IMG/VR virus record: IMGVR_UViG_3300009170_000012
Coordinates: 1 to 37,241 of that record
Strand: one strand, 5' to 3'
Origin: a virus
Length of the DNA: 37,241 nt
Notes under the pieces: generated by a model
Databases searched by the model: none
What the model saw: only the letters and a program-made list of their open reading frames with translations
Told to the model about the DNA's origin: nothing
Program-made: the position numbers and the translations under genes
Shown here: one piece after another, positions 7,754-14,024 of the stretch
Numbering within the stretch: the first letter of the stretch is position 1
Layout: every line of letters starts with the position of its first letter

Positions 7754-7912
7754 TCAGTCATAATGCTCTAAATTGTCTAAACGTTTCTCTATAATAGAAA
7801 GGGCGTTGGATATATCTAAGGCCATTTCGGCTATAGCTTCTAGGGTTCGCTTATGTAAGTTAAATAAATCAACTATTGCTACTCTTACGGCTTCTTTTTC
7901 TAGTTCATTCAT
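7754..7912 (-). CDS. Hypothetical helical protein, 52 aa
   Basis: MNELEKEAVRVAIVDLFNLH then a long amphipathic helix ending IEKRLDNLEHYD. Starts 8 bases inside the upstream gene end (AATGAATGA). Lies between the two Cys/Trp-rich paralogues. Confidence 0.6.
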   Translation of the reverse strand: MNELEKEAVRVAIVDLFNLHKRTLEAIAEMALDISNALSIIEKRLDNLEHYD

Positions 7913-8090
7913 TTGATTTTCCCATACTAAAACAAGTACAATATTTCATTTCATCACAAGTATCATCAATCGGTAATCCATCTTGATCTTCACACCAGTG
8001 AAGGTAATCTCCTGTTAAAATCCTATTGTGATATCTTAAACAATCTTCTGCCCATTCTCTACTCAATCCAGTCTTTCTCAATTCAGACAT
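7905..8090 (-). CDS. Hypothetical Cys/Trp-rich protein, paralogue of 7530-7736
   Basis: 61 aa; same spacing of Trp, Asp-Cys, Tyr-His, His-Trp-Cys and a C-terminal CDEMKYCTCF as the paralogue, without the GREE tail. One-base overlap with the upstream stop. Confidence 0.65.
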   Translation of the reverse strand: MSELRKTGLSREWAEDCLRYHNRILTGDYLHWCEDQDGLPIDDTCDEMKYCTCFSMGKSNE

Positions 8091-8371
8091 TAATTATCCT
8101 CTGTATTACTTAGCCGATCTATTCGCTCAATCTCTGCGATTAGTAATGCTGCGGCTCTAACTAAATTTTCTCTATATGATTTGGGTTTCCAATCATCTTT
8201 ACCCCAAGGCCAATCTACAGGGTCTGTTAATCCATCATCATCTGCATAAGCTATGGCTGCTCTACACAGCTCCCTACGGGTATATTGGTCATCATGAGTA
8301 TAGTCCCACTCTTCGCCTTCGAGTTGACGCACGCGTTCATTGATTACATCTATGGATGCTTTATTGCTCAT
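8090..8371 (-). CDS. Conserved phage/prophage protein (EGEEW-DDQYT type), 93 aa
   Basis: Begins with INERVRQLEGEEWDYTHDDQ then RRELCRAAIAYA, a WPW segment, KSYRENLVRAAALLIAEIER and a short tail. This layout is common in small phage and prophage proteins that accompany replication genes; I know no proven activity. Start overlaps the preceding gene as ATGAGCAATAA. Confidence 0.65.
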   Translation of the reverse strand: MSNKASIDVINERVRQLEGEEWDYTHDDQYTRRELCRAAIAYADDDGLTDPVDWPWGKDDWKPKSYRENLVRAAALLIAEIERIDRLSNTEDN

Positions 8372-8453
8372 CGTCTACTCCTATAGCGAAATATACAGTT
8401 ATGATTATGGATACTATCCACATAATAGTTAAAAGTATGCTAAAAGTTAACAT
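8361..8453 (-). CDS. Small membrane protein, 30 aa
   Basis: MLTFSILLTIMWIVSIIITV then YFAIGVDDEQ: one helix with an acidic tail. Overlaps the following gene by 11 bases. Confidence 0.55.
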   Translation of the reverse strand: MLTFSILLTIMWIVSIIITVYFAIGVDDEQ

Positions 8454-8455
8454 GG

Positions 8456-8584
8456 CTATCTACCCAACCATCTGCCTAATCGCCAATACCAATTATCGTG
8501 AATAGCGTAAGAATCAGCACAACTGTATGCCGATATAAAACCTGCACAGAAAATAGATACTGCCCTTTGAAAGTTTAACCACAT
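8456..8584 (-). CDS. Small exported or membrane protein, 42 aa
   Basis: MWLNFQRAVSIFCAGFISAY then SCADSYAIHDNWYWRLGRWLGR: an N-terminal hydrophobic helix followed by a Trp/Arg-rich amphipathic end, which could lie on the membrane surface. ATGA-type overlap with the upstream stop. Confidence 0.55.
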   Translation of the reverse strand: MWLNFQRAVSIFCAGFISAYSCADSYAIHDNWYWRLGRWLGR

Positions 8585-8784
8585 CAATCGAATATTGCCT
8601 CAGCAAGAATAACTAAGCACCCTATAAAAGCAAAAAATGCAAAAGCTATAAAAGTTAAAGGCCATAAAAATCCTAGAGTTAGCCCTATAAGGATTTCTTT
8701 ATCTTTTGTTTCTGGTCTATCTACTATAGCTAAAGCTAATGTTATTGCTATTGATAGAAATACCGCTAATGCAAAATAACTCAT
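8584..8784 (-). CDS. Two-helix membrane protein, 66 aa
   Basis: Helix 1 SYFALAVFLSIAITLALAIV, loop DRPETKDKE, helix 2 LTLGFLWPLTFIAFAFFAFI extending to the C-terminus. Directly downstream of thyX with 4-base overlap. Function unknown. Confidence 0.65.
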   Translation of the reverse strand: MSYFALAVFLSIAITLALAIVDRPETKDKEILIGLTLGFLWPLTFIAFAFFAFIGCLVILAEAIFD

Positions 8785-9428
8785 ATTAAATCCTCAAAAT
8801 AAGGGAAATGCTCTAAGATTATCTTCCAGCATTGATTTGCTACTTCTCTGTGCTCTTTCTGAGTCTCAGGGCCGCAGCGTAATTGACAGTAATGAATCCA
8901 AGAACGTAAAGTTCCGGCCATATACATAGTAGTTTGTGTTAAACCTTCTGGTAAAACAGCTCGCGCTTGTTCTTTAGCGATGCCCTTACTTAAAGCCCAT
9001 GTATAGGCTTCAGTGCAAACATCTAAAACCCCATCTTGCATAGCAGCCCAGCCATCTATTAAATCAAGATCTTCTGTATCAATACTATTCTGACGATTGT
9101 CAGGATCTTGTAACCTGGCTTCCCTAATTAAAAATGATGTAGCTTCTGCATACCTTTGGCTAAATTCCTGGAATTTGAATGAGCCATGCCTTAAAATTTG
9201 ACGCCCTATATCACGAGTCGTGTTAATTTCCAGGGTTAAACTCACCATCTCAAATGGTGACCAATGTTTATGCTCAATAAGATACTTCAGCAATTTAGCC
9301 GAAGTATTTTTATTGTTTTGATTTGACGGATTGCTGACTCTAGCAGCGTAGGCTACGAGTTCAGCCGCTGTCTCACACCCGGTGGAGGGATCTGGTTGTG
9401 TTATTCCTATTAGTTTTACACTACTCAT
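8781..9428 (-). CDS. thyX: Flavin-dependent thymidylate synthase ThyX
   Basis: 215 aa, the normal length. Makes dTMP from dUMP using methylene-tetrahydrofolate, NADPH and FAD. The N-terminal part has AAELVAYAARVSNPSNQ, then KHWSPFEMVSLTLEI, and the signature region RQILRHGSFKFQEFSQRY, where the ThyX motif RHRx7S appears as RHG with the Ser kept. The later AREQAR-like helix (AKEQARAVLPEGLTQTTMYM) and the closing SWIHYCQLR segment are typical. T5-like phages carry such a gene. The third motif residue (Gly for Arg) is unusual and may alter FAD/dUMP contacts. Confidence 0.93.
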   Translation of the reverse strand: MSSVKLIGITQPDPSTGCETAAELVAYAARVSNPSNQNNKNTSAKLLKYLIEHKHWSPFEMVSLTLEINTTRDIGRQILRHGSFKFQEFSQRYAEATSFLIREARLQDPDNRQNSIDTEDLDLIDGWAAMQDGVLDVCTEAYTWALSKGIAKEQARAVLPEGLTQTTMYMAGTLRSWIHYCQLRCGPETQKEHREVANQCWKIILEHFPYFEDLI

Positions 9429-9754
9429 TTTTTATGCTTCCCCATCAAGTGATCAGCAGTTTCTCTCAACCATTTTATTTCTTCAACCCGAGCCTGTTCA
9501 TTAGCAGGCTCTCGAATTTTAGCACTGGGACGTATTCTAGCAGACCATAGTTCATCCATTAAATTTTGAGCTTCTTCAGGTTTAAGAAATAGCATCCAAT
9601 CATTTTTAGTATCATATACTCTATCTTCTTTTTCAGCGAATTCTATTGGTTTGGCTAAATAAACCTTGCCATCTATTTTAGTTATAGCGGCTATTTGATA
9701 GGCCATTCGCATCATACTGTATTCTACATAGAATTCTTTATTAGAAATTATCAT
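9425..9754 (-). CDS. Hypothetical protein, 109 aa
   Basis: MIISNKEFYVEYSMMRMAYQ..., a short beta-rich first half (TKIDGKVYLAKPIEF) and a charged helical second half. Overlaps thyX by 4 bases. First gene after the 9777-9805 promoter. Not recognised. Confidence 0.6.
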   Translation of the reverse strand: MIISNKEFYVEYSMMRMAYQIAAITKIDGKVYLAKPIEFAEKEDRVYDTKNDWMLFLKPEEAQNLMDELWSARIRPSAKIREPANEQARVEEIKWLRETADHLMGKHKK

Positions 9755-9776
9755 TTTTCTTCCAATTCAAAAACAT

Positions 9777-9805
9777 ATTATAGCAAATAAATAGAATCGA
9801 GTCAA
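9777..9805 (-). promoter_or_regulatory. Promoter for the 9425/thyX operon
   Basis: Minus strand TTGACT (9805-9800), 17 bases, TATAAT (9782-9777). Its -35 overlaps the last codons of the gene at 9802. Confidence 0.75.
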
Positions 9806-10047
9806 GAAATATTTTCAACTTTCGTAGGTTCATTTGCTTCCACCTGATGCTTCATGATATATTCTATTCCAGATAGTCCATACAAAGCATATATTGTGTC
9901 AAAAAATACCAGCCCACTAATCTCGGCAAACTCCTCATCTGGAATTATTCCAGGTTCGGCACAACGATCAAAGAACTTTGCTAACCTTATATCTAAATCT
10001 TTCCATTTAATAGTTGTCTTTCTTGTAGGTCTTGGAGGCCCAGTCAT
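9802..10047 (-). CDS. Hypothetical protein, 81 aa
   Basis: Basic N-terminus (MTGPPRPTRKTTIKWKDLDI), then a mainly helical acidic part. Last gene of the lysis operon. Not recognised. Confidence 0.55.
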   Translation of the reverse strand: MTGPPRPTRKTTIKWKDLDIRLAKFFDRCAEPGIIPDEEFAEISGLVFFDTIYALYGLSGIEYIMKHQVEANEPTKVENIS

Positions 10048-10050
10048 ATT

Positions 10051-10458
10051 TTATCCCCTGGCTATTTTTAGCCCGCCATCTAGTATAATAAATCTACAAT
10101 TTAAAGGACGAGTATCAAAATGTAACTTTGATAATAATCTATCCTTTGCCTTCTCATTTAAATGATGTTCTGTCTCTATAACATAAGTTCTACCTGGTAA
10201 TAGTTCCACAGGATTTATAGGTTCAAATGTCATATTTGGGGGTAATGTTAGTAGTTCCATAAGTTCCGGGCTAAAAAATTGTTCTAAAATTGACTTTGCT
10301 TCTTCTAATGTTTCTGGGGTAAAGACTTCGCTTAATATATCATTTAACTGTTTTATTGCAGCTTCTGCTGCTGCTTCTACCTCTTCGGGTGCCATGTCTT
10401 TTATAGTTTCTAGAGCTTTTACAAAATTATCCCAACTAAATACTTCTTCTGTTTTCAT
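10051..10458 (-). CDS. Hypothetical protein, 135 aa
   Basis: First half helical and acidic (APEEVEAAAEAAIKQLNDIL), second half beta-rich with PGRTYVIETEHHLNEKAKDR. Overlaps the lysozyme gene end by 4 bases. No recognised domain. Confidence 0.6.
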   Translation of the reverse strand: MKTEEVFSWDNFVKALETIKDMAPEEVEAAAEAAIKQLNDILSEVFTPETLEEAKSILEQFFSPELMELLTLPPNMTFEPINPVELLPGRTYVIETEHHLNEKAKDRLLSKLHFDTRPLNCRFIILDGGLKIARG

Positions 10459-10901
10459 ATATTTTCCAATCTTCTCATTAATCTTTCCGCCCGATTAGGG
10501 ACTTGGCGGTACCATTTACTATTACGACCTTCTTTCGCAGCCTGGGCCCAATCTCCCAGATCTATAGCTTTATTCATATTTACAAATTTATTTAAACCTG
10601 CATATCCCAGATTGAATATCATATTAACTAATACTTCTTGTACTATATCAGGAAAGTGATTCCAATGTTCTCCATATAATCTTTGACAGTTATTTATGGC
10701 TGTTTTTACATCTTCGGCAAAACAGTCGTGCACCCGTTGATAGTCTACTGAGGCACCTACTGGGTAGGCCCACTCTGGGTCTGATACCTGGGAAACTAAA
10801 TGTCCCACACCGAATGTCTTATACCCTAAATGATCTAGGTATATATGGTATATGACTCCCTCATCTTTTTTAAGATCTTCATGCAGTCTTGCTATATCCA
10901 T
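10455..10901 (-). CDS. Endolysin, T4-type lysozyme (glycoside hydrolase 24)
   Basis: 148 aa, similar in size to T4 gpe. The catalytic triad is visible in the standard spacing: Glu14 (LKKDEGVIY), Asp23 (IYLDHLGY) and Thr29 (YKTFGVGH). The C-terminal lobe has VNMIFNLGYAGLNKF and the usual WYRQVPNRAERLMRRL. It cuts the MurNAc-GlcNAc bond of peptidoglycan at lysis. No signal peptide or SAR helix, so it should need a holin for release; none is obvious next to it. The spanin pair follows immediately upstream. T5 itself uses a peptidase endolysin, so this gene differs from that model. Confidence 0.92.
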   Translation of the reverse strand: MDIARLHEDLKKDEGVIYHIYLDHLGYKTFGVGHLVSQVSDPEWAYPVGASVDYQRVHDCFAEDVKTAINNCQRLYGEHWNHFPDIVQEVLVNMIFNLGYAGLNKFVNMNKAIDLGDWAQAAKEGRNSKWYRQVPNRAERLMRRLENI

Positions 10902-11161
10902 TAATCATTCTGCACCTTTAATGCAGCCTTATACTGTTCCACCTTAATATGACAGGCTTCTACATCTTTTGCATATGCACGTGCAATGTCTTGGTTAGAG
11001 GATTTATCAGTTAAGCTATCTGTAGAAAATACTAAATCTGCTATAATAGGTAGATTCGGGCATTTTTCCATTATAATAGTAGGAACTTCCACAATTCTAT
11101 CTTTATAAACAATTTGAGGTGCACAGCCTGCTAACAATAGTGCTAGAAATATTGCTCTCAT
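10901..11161 (-). CDS. Outer-membrane spanin lipoprotein (o-spanin, Rz1-like)
   Basis: Starting at the ATG at 11161 gives MRAIFLALLLAGCAPQIVYK, a lipoprotein signal with lipobox LLAGC. The rest is a short periplasmic helix (QDIARAYAKDVEACHIKVEQYKAAL). The longer in-frame start at 11185 would bury the signal, so I prefer 11161, which overlaps the i-spanin stop as ATGA. With the i-spanin it should bridge and fuse the two membranes at lysis in a Gram-negative host. Confidence 0.82.
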   Translation of the reverse strand: MRAIFLALLLAGCAPQIVYKDRIVEVPTIIMEKCPNLPIIADLVFSTDSLTDKSSNQDIARAYAKDVEACHIKVEQYKAALKVQND

Positions 11162-11559
11162 TTTTGAATCCTCTCGAACATCCATTTGAATGTCTCTTCA
11201 CAATTCGTAGGAATAGGGGTAACATCTATATCGCTATTTGCTAAATCAGCCTCTAGATCAGCTATTTCCTTATTTGCTTCTGTTATTTTATTTTTGTACT
11301 CTTCATTAAGCTTTTGTGTAGCAGCTAAATCGGTTTTCAACTTCTTTAAAGTTTCATCCATAGTTGCACGTTCTGAAATACAGAGTGTAATTGCTGCTTG
11401 AGACTTTCCTATATCCTCATGAAGATCCTGATTATTGTTATATAATACTATAGTAAATATCAGCCACCCAGAAAATAGTAGAGCTACTACTATATAAAGC
11501 CAGTATTTTCTCAATACTGGGACTGCTTTAGTTCCTAAACCTAGTAACGCTCCCCACAT
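11158..11559 (-). CDS. Inner-membrane spanin (i-spanin, Rz-like)
   Basis: 133 aa. One transmembrane helix at residues 19-40 (YWLYIVVALLFSGWLIFTIV) followed by a long periplasmic coiled coil (DETLKKLKTDLAATQKLNEE...ANKEIADLEADLA). This is the Rz layout. Strong AAGGAG 7 bases before the ATG. Neighbours are the o-spanin and the lysozyme. The start follows the tmRNA coding piece directly. Confidence 0.82.
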   Translation of the reverse strand: MWGALLGLGTKAVPVLRKYWLYIVVALLFSGWLIFTIVLYNNNQDLHEDIGKSQAAITLCISERATMDETLKKLKTDLAATQKLNEEYKNKITEANKEIADLEADLANSDIDVTPIPTNCEETFKWMFERIQK

Positions 11560-11620
11560 ATTTTCTCCTTAATTCTGTGCCACGCTTTGGTAAGAAGGCC
11601 GTGGCTCACCTCCGAGTTGG

Positions 11621-11680
11621 TTATGCTGCTAGAGCAAAATCCATGGCGAAATCCTCATCATCGTCAAATGATGGGAAAGC
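11621..11680 (-). other. tmRNA proteolysis-tag reading frame
   Basis: From a possible GCT resume codon (11680-11678) the frame reads AFPSFDDDEDFAMDFALAA then TAA. The acidic middle and the ALAA end fit an ssrA degradation tag read by ClpXP. The exact resume codon is uncertain, but the end is firm. Confidence 0.75.
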
Positions 11681-11824
11681 GCTCTTCTCTGTAACTGTTG
11701 TATTGTCAGTTAAATTTAGTTTGCTTCTTTGGAATCGCTTTCGTAGTTCGATTCGCTCCACGGCTTTAGCATTGCCGATTCTCAGGTTAATCTACTTATC
11801 CCATGTCGAAGCCTGGTCAGCCCC

Positions 11825-11917
11825 ATCAGAAGTGCATTGTGTTTGTTTGATATACAACTGGTACCAATCATATACCCGTTCGTCCTCAGTCCATCTCTGA
11901 GGTTTTCAATGCACTTG
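11825..11917 (-). other. Internal transcribed spacer joining the two tmRNA pieces
   Basis: 93 bases between CCA (ends 11918) and GGGGCTG (starts 11824). Its ends pair as CAAGTGCATTG-side AAGTGCATTG with CAATGCACTT, a 10-bp stem extending the acceptor stem, plus a CCTCAG/CTGAGG hairpin. Removal by processing would give the two-piece RNA. Confidence 0.75.
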
Positions 11918-12142
11918 TGGTGGAGCTGGGCGGAATCGAACCGCCTTCCACAAGACTTTTAATTTTCCGTCAACGAATATGTTTATCTAGTAGTTGGGTG
12001 GTGATAGGCTTTTACTCCATTATCCCACTTAGCCAGCTTAAAGGACTACTAGATTTTATTTTACTTATAAAAACATACTCTGTCGCTATTTTTGCTACGC
12101 TGGTAATAGCCAAACCTTAAAGAGTATGCTTTTCAAACTTAT

Positions 12143-12184
12143 ATTACTTTTGTACTATTTTTAAAATACATTACTTTTGTACTA
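12143..12184 (-). repeat. Two copies of a 15-base repeat (AGTACAAAAGTAAT on minus)
   Basis: ATTACTTTTGTACTA at 12143-12157 and 12170-12184 on the plus strand. The second overlaps the stop codon of the small membrane gene. Two more copies sit at 27565-27598, also just after a minus-strand stop. Confidence 0.7.
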
Positions 12185-12334
12185 TTCCTCGATCTCTATC
12201 AATCCATTTGCCGTTAGATTGTCTAGAGTACCGTGAATTCCTTGGCGCTTACCCAATTTCCAGCATTGATAACTGCTGAAACTCATGCAGATCAAGAAAC
12301 TTATAATTATTGGTGTTATCAAATCTTTCTCCAT
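12182..12334 (-). CDS. Small membrane protein, 50 aa, upstream of the tmRNA
   Basis: MEKDLITPIIISFLICMSFS then SYQCWKLGKRQGIHGTLDNL and an acidic end. One N-terminal helix, then a cytoplasmic amphipathic tail. It lies between the promoter at 12402 and the tmRNA, so the tmRNA probably shares its transcript. The ribosome-binding site is weak. Function unknown. Confidence 0.6.
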   Translation of the reverse strand: MEKDLITPIIISFLICMSFSSYQCWKLGKRQGIHGTLDNLTANGLIEIEE

Positions 12335-12401
12335 TGAATGGGTTTTAGCCCGGTTTCCTCCACTAAATAATAAAATGTATTATTCATTTTTATATAAATA
12401 T

Positions 12402-12430
12402 ATTATACAGGACGCCGACATGAAAGTCAA
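12402..12430 (-). promoter_or_regulatory. Promoter for small membrane gene and permuted tmRNA
   Basis: Minus strand TTGACT (12430-12425), 17 bases, TATAAT (12407-12402). Confidence 0.78.
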
Positions 12431-12488
12431 GAACTGTTTTTAGCAATGTTAAAGTGAAAATGCCTGGCACTTGGGTAAAAAATAATTC

Positions 12489-12517
12489 TTGACAAATTCC
12501 TCAATTTGAAGTATAAT
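12489..12517 (+). promoter_or_regulatory. Promoter of the leaderless Myb-like gene
   Basis: TTGACA (12489-12494), 17 bases, TATAAT (12512-12517), full consensus. The ATG at 12524 falls 6 bases after the -10, where transcription should begin. Confidence 0.8.
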
Positions 12518-12523
12518 AGTTAT

Positions 12524-12700
12524 ATGAAAAAATATACAGAAAAATCTTGGGAAGATTCGGAGAACTTTTTGCTCCGAGACTATTACTATGTTCTTAGTAA
12601 AGAAGAACTGTATAAAATTCTGCCAGGCCGTAAATTGCCTGAAATCATAAAACAAGTTGCTTATCTTACTAAATGTAATTGGAAATTTAAAAATAGGTAA
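12524..12700 (+). CDS. Single-repeat Myb/SANT-like protein, probably leaderless mRNA
   Basis: 58 aa: MKKYTEKSWEDSENFLLRDY, then LSKEELYKILPGRKLPEIIK and QVAYLTKCNWKFKNR. The Trp, Glu and LL positions, the final QVAxLxKCxW and the overall length match the 55-aa protein at 26899-27066, a clear paralogue. It is the first plus-strand gene at the divergent junction and has no room for a ribosome-binding site, so translation probably starts at the mRNA 5' end. A second in-frame ATG 18 bases upstream lies inside the promoter. Likely a DNA-binding regulator of this region. Confidence 0.7.
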   Translation: MKKYTEKSWEDSENFLLRDYYYVLSKEELYKILPGRKLPEIIKQVAYLTKCNWKFKNR

Positions 12701-12714
12701 ACCCCAAATAAATC

Positions 12715-12743
12715 TTGACAGAATACGGTTTTTTTGATATAAT
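12715..12743 (+). promoter_or_regulatory. Promoter of the plus-strand tRNA operon
   Basis: TTGACA (12715-12720), 17 bases, TATAAT (12738-12743). The first tRNA starts 44 bases after the -10. Confidence 0.82.
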
Positions 12744-12786
12744 AATATTCTGAAAAGAGACATTTTAAGTAAAAAATTAAACTTTC

Positions 12787-12864
12787 GGCTCTCGGGTCTG
12801 CTAGGTGTAGATGCCGCCCTGTCACGGCGGAGACAGACGGGTTCGAATCCCGTGGGAGTCGCCA
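12787..12864 (+). tRNA. tRNA-Asp(GTC)
   Basis: GGCTCTC pairs with GGGAGTC; anticodon arm CCGCC-CTGTCAC-GGCGG; T arm ACGGG-TTCGAAT-CCCGT; CCA encoded. Confidence 0.93.
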
Positions 12865-12869
12865 AATTC

Positions 12870-12945
12870 GCTTCTTTAGCTCAATCGGGAGAGCGCTGCT
12901 CTTACAAAGCGGAGGCAGTTGGATCGTAACCAGCAAGAAGCACCA
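12870..12945 (+). tRNA. tRNA-Val(TAC)
   Basis: GCTTCTT/AAGAAGC acceptor, D arm TAGCTCAATCGGGAGAGC, loop CTTACAA, CCA encoded. The T loop is ATCGTAA rather than the usual TTCGANN. Confidence 0.9.
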
Positions 12946-12990
12946 ATTTAAGGAGATCAAAATGACATATTAATTAATGGAGAAATTATT

Positions 12991-13275
12991 ATGGCTTTTG
13001 ATAACCAACTAGGTCGCGGCAAAGATCGCCGTAGACCCTATTATGACTCAAGAAACTTCGATTCGTCTTGTCGCCACGGAGGTTCTTGTAATTATTGTAG
13101 AAATAGACGCACTTTTGCTAACAAAAGACGTGCGCCAATAGAAGAAGAATTTGCCCTTGTAGCTCAGTTGGTAGAGCAACTGCCTTGTAAGCAGTTTGTC
13201 CGGAGTTCGATTCTTCGCTGGGGCACCAAATTAAGGATAGAAAATGTTAAAAATAAAAATGTGTGGTACTTGTAA
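12991..13275 (+). CDS. Cys-rich basic protein whose frame reads through a tRNA gene
   Basis: MAFDNQLGRGKDRRRPYYDS... with a CRHGGSCNYCRNRR cluster that could bind zinc. GGAG precedes the ATG. The frame has no stop before tRNA-Thr (13153-13228) and continues over it to 13275, adding about 40 residues encoded by tRNA sequence (ALVAQLVEQLPCKQF...). Either the tRNA invaded the 3' end of the gene, or the C-terminus is tolerated junk. The first 54 residues look like the original protein. Confidence 0.55.
   Translation: MAFDNQLGRGKDRRRPYYDSRNFDSSCRHGGSCNYCRNRRTFANKRRAPIEEEFALVAQLVEQLPCKQFVRSSILRWGTKLRIENVKNKNVWYL
13153..13228 (+). tRNA. tRNA-Thr(TGT)
   Basis: GCCCTTG/CTGGGGC acceptor with one mismatch, anticodon arm ACTGC-CTTGTAA-GCAGT, T loop TTCGATT, CCA encoded. 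Lies inside the 12991-13275 reading frame. Confidence 0.92.
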
Positions 13276-13435
13276 ATACTGGAATATGGAAAACTATATA
13301 TTAACTACTATTCCAGGCTTTAATACTGATTTTATGGGGGATCGCATAATATTACGTGAGTGTGTTAAAAGCTCTAAACTTTATCCCCCTTCGGATTATA
13401 CTTGCCACAAATTTTATAAAAAGGAAATTGTATGA
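13244..13435 (+). CDS. Hypothetical Cys-containing protein, 63 aa
   Basis: MLKIKMCGTCKYWNMENYIL..., with CGTC at the start and LRECVKSSKLYPPSDYTCHKF at the end: a possible four-ligand zinc site (CxxC, C, CH). AAGGA before the ATG. Overlaps the tail of the previous frame and the next gene. Confidence 0.65.
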   Translation: MLKIKMCGTCKYWNMENYILTTIPGFNTDFMGDRIILRECVKSSKLYPPSDYTCHKFYKKEIV

Positions 13436-13626
13436 CTGATGCATTGTACGCCCTTAGAGGGGGCATGGGTATAGGACATGTAACCCCGCGAGACTGGTAT
13501 AACTTGTCTAATAGAATAAGAAAAGTAGAAGCAATAGTAGACAAAATAAGACACGCCTGTGACCCTGGATTATATGTACCCGAACTGTTAGAACTGTTCG
13601 ACTCTGATACAGGCGATTTAAAATAA
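13432..13626 (+). CDS. Hypothetical protein, 64 aa
   Basis: MTDALYALRGGMGIGHVTPR then a helical stretch (YNLSNRIRKVEAIVDKIRHA) and an acidic end. ATGA overlap with the previous gene. Not recognised. Confidence 0.6.
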   Translation: MTDALYALRGGMGIGHVTPRDWYNLSNRIRKVEAIVDKIRHACDPGLYVPELLELFDSDTGDLK

Positions 13627-13631
13627 ATTAC

Positions 13632-13707
13632 GCAACTTTAGCAAATGTGGTCATTGCACTGGTCTGAAGAACCAGCCAACTAGGTTCGATCCCTAGAGGT
13701 TGCACCA
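13632..13707 (+). tRNA. tRNA-Phe(GAA)
   Basis: GCAACTT/AGGTTGC acceptor, anticodon arm CTGGT-CTGAAGA-ACCAG, T arm CTAGG-TTCGATC-CCTAG, CCA encoded. Confidence 0.92.
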
Positions 13708-13718
13708 ATAACAGCAAC

Positions 13719-13795
13719 GCCTCGATAGCTCAGCAGGACAGAGCACGAGCCTTCTAAGCTTGGGGTCGGGAGTTCGAGTCTCTCTCGGGGTGCCA
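13719..13795 (+). tRNA. tRNA-Arg(TCT)
   Basis: GCCTCGA/TCGGGGT acceptor, anticodon arm CGAGC-CTTCTAA-GCTTG, T loop TTCGAGT, discriminator G, CCA encoded. Confidence 0.92.
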
Positions 13796-13808
13796 ATTTA
13801 AGGAAATT

Positions 13809-14024
13809 ATGAAAACAGTAACAGGCGTATTAATGTTTATAACAGGTGAAAATGTATTTTGGTTCGAAGATGAACAAAATAACTATACCAAAGTAACATT
13901 TGTTAACCCAGAAACCTCTGTTCCTCTAAATACTAAGATTCATCTTAGTGTAGATGAACAAGCGGGTAGGTATATAGTTCCTGATTTACCTGCACCCTAT
14001 AAAAAGGTTGATCTCTATGCGTAA
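13809..14024 (+). CDS. Hypothetical protein, 71 aa
   Basis: Beta-rich MKTVTGVLMFITGENVFWFE... ending PAPYKKVDLYA. AAGGA before the ATG. Stop overlaps the metalloprotease start by 8 bases, so the two are probably made together. Not recognised. Confidence 0.6.
   Translation: MKTVTGVLMFITGENVFWFEDEQNNYTKVTFVNPETSVPLNTKIHLSVDEQAGRYIVPDLPAPYKKVDLYA

Larger units (their letters stand above)
11581..12115 (-). ncRNA. ssrA: Circularly permuted (two-piece) tmRNA gene
   Basis: Read on the minus strand, the 3' acceptor half comes first and the tag-coding half second. The acceptor piece (about 12115-11918) ends in a perfect T arm GGCGG-TTCGATT-CCGCC, then CAGCTCC, A and CCA. The coding piece (11824 downward) starts GGGGCTGACCAGGCTTCGAC, the tmRNA D-loop region. 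GGGGCTG pairs with CAGCTCC through 7 bp with G3-U70, the alanine identity pair. The tag frame ends ALAA then TAA. The acceptor piece holds two stacked 10-bp stems (GAGTATGTTT/AAACATATTC and ATCTAGTAGT/ACTACTAGAT) and a pseudoknot (GGCT/AGCC with GATA/TATC). A promoter lies at 12402-12430. tmRNA with SmpB rescues stalled ribosomes and tags their products. Two-piece tmRNAs are established in alphaproteobacteria, some betaproteobacteria and cyanobacteria. The outer ends are approximate. Confidence 0.9.

Noticed and set aside
11577-11900. Open frame of 107 codons on the plus strand
   Set aside because: It lies antisense to the permuted tmRNA coding piece and spacer; it has no ribosome site and no protein-like character.
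11917-12120. Open frame of 67 codons on the plus strand, or an ordinary tRNA at 11918-12000
   Set aside because: The T arm and CCA belong to the tmRNA acceptor piece; no tRNA anticodon or D arm accompanies them.
12449-12960. Two minus-strand frames across tRNA-Asp/Val
   Set aside because: They are antisense to tRNAs and to the leaderless Myb-like gene, with no starts or ribosome sites.
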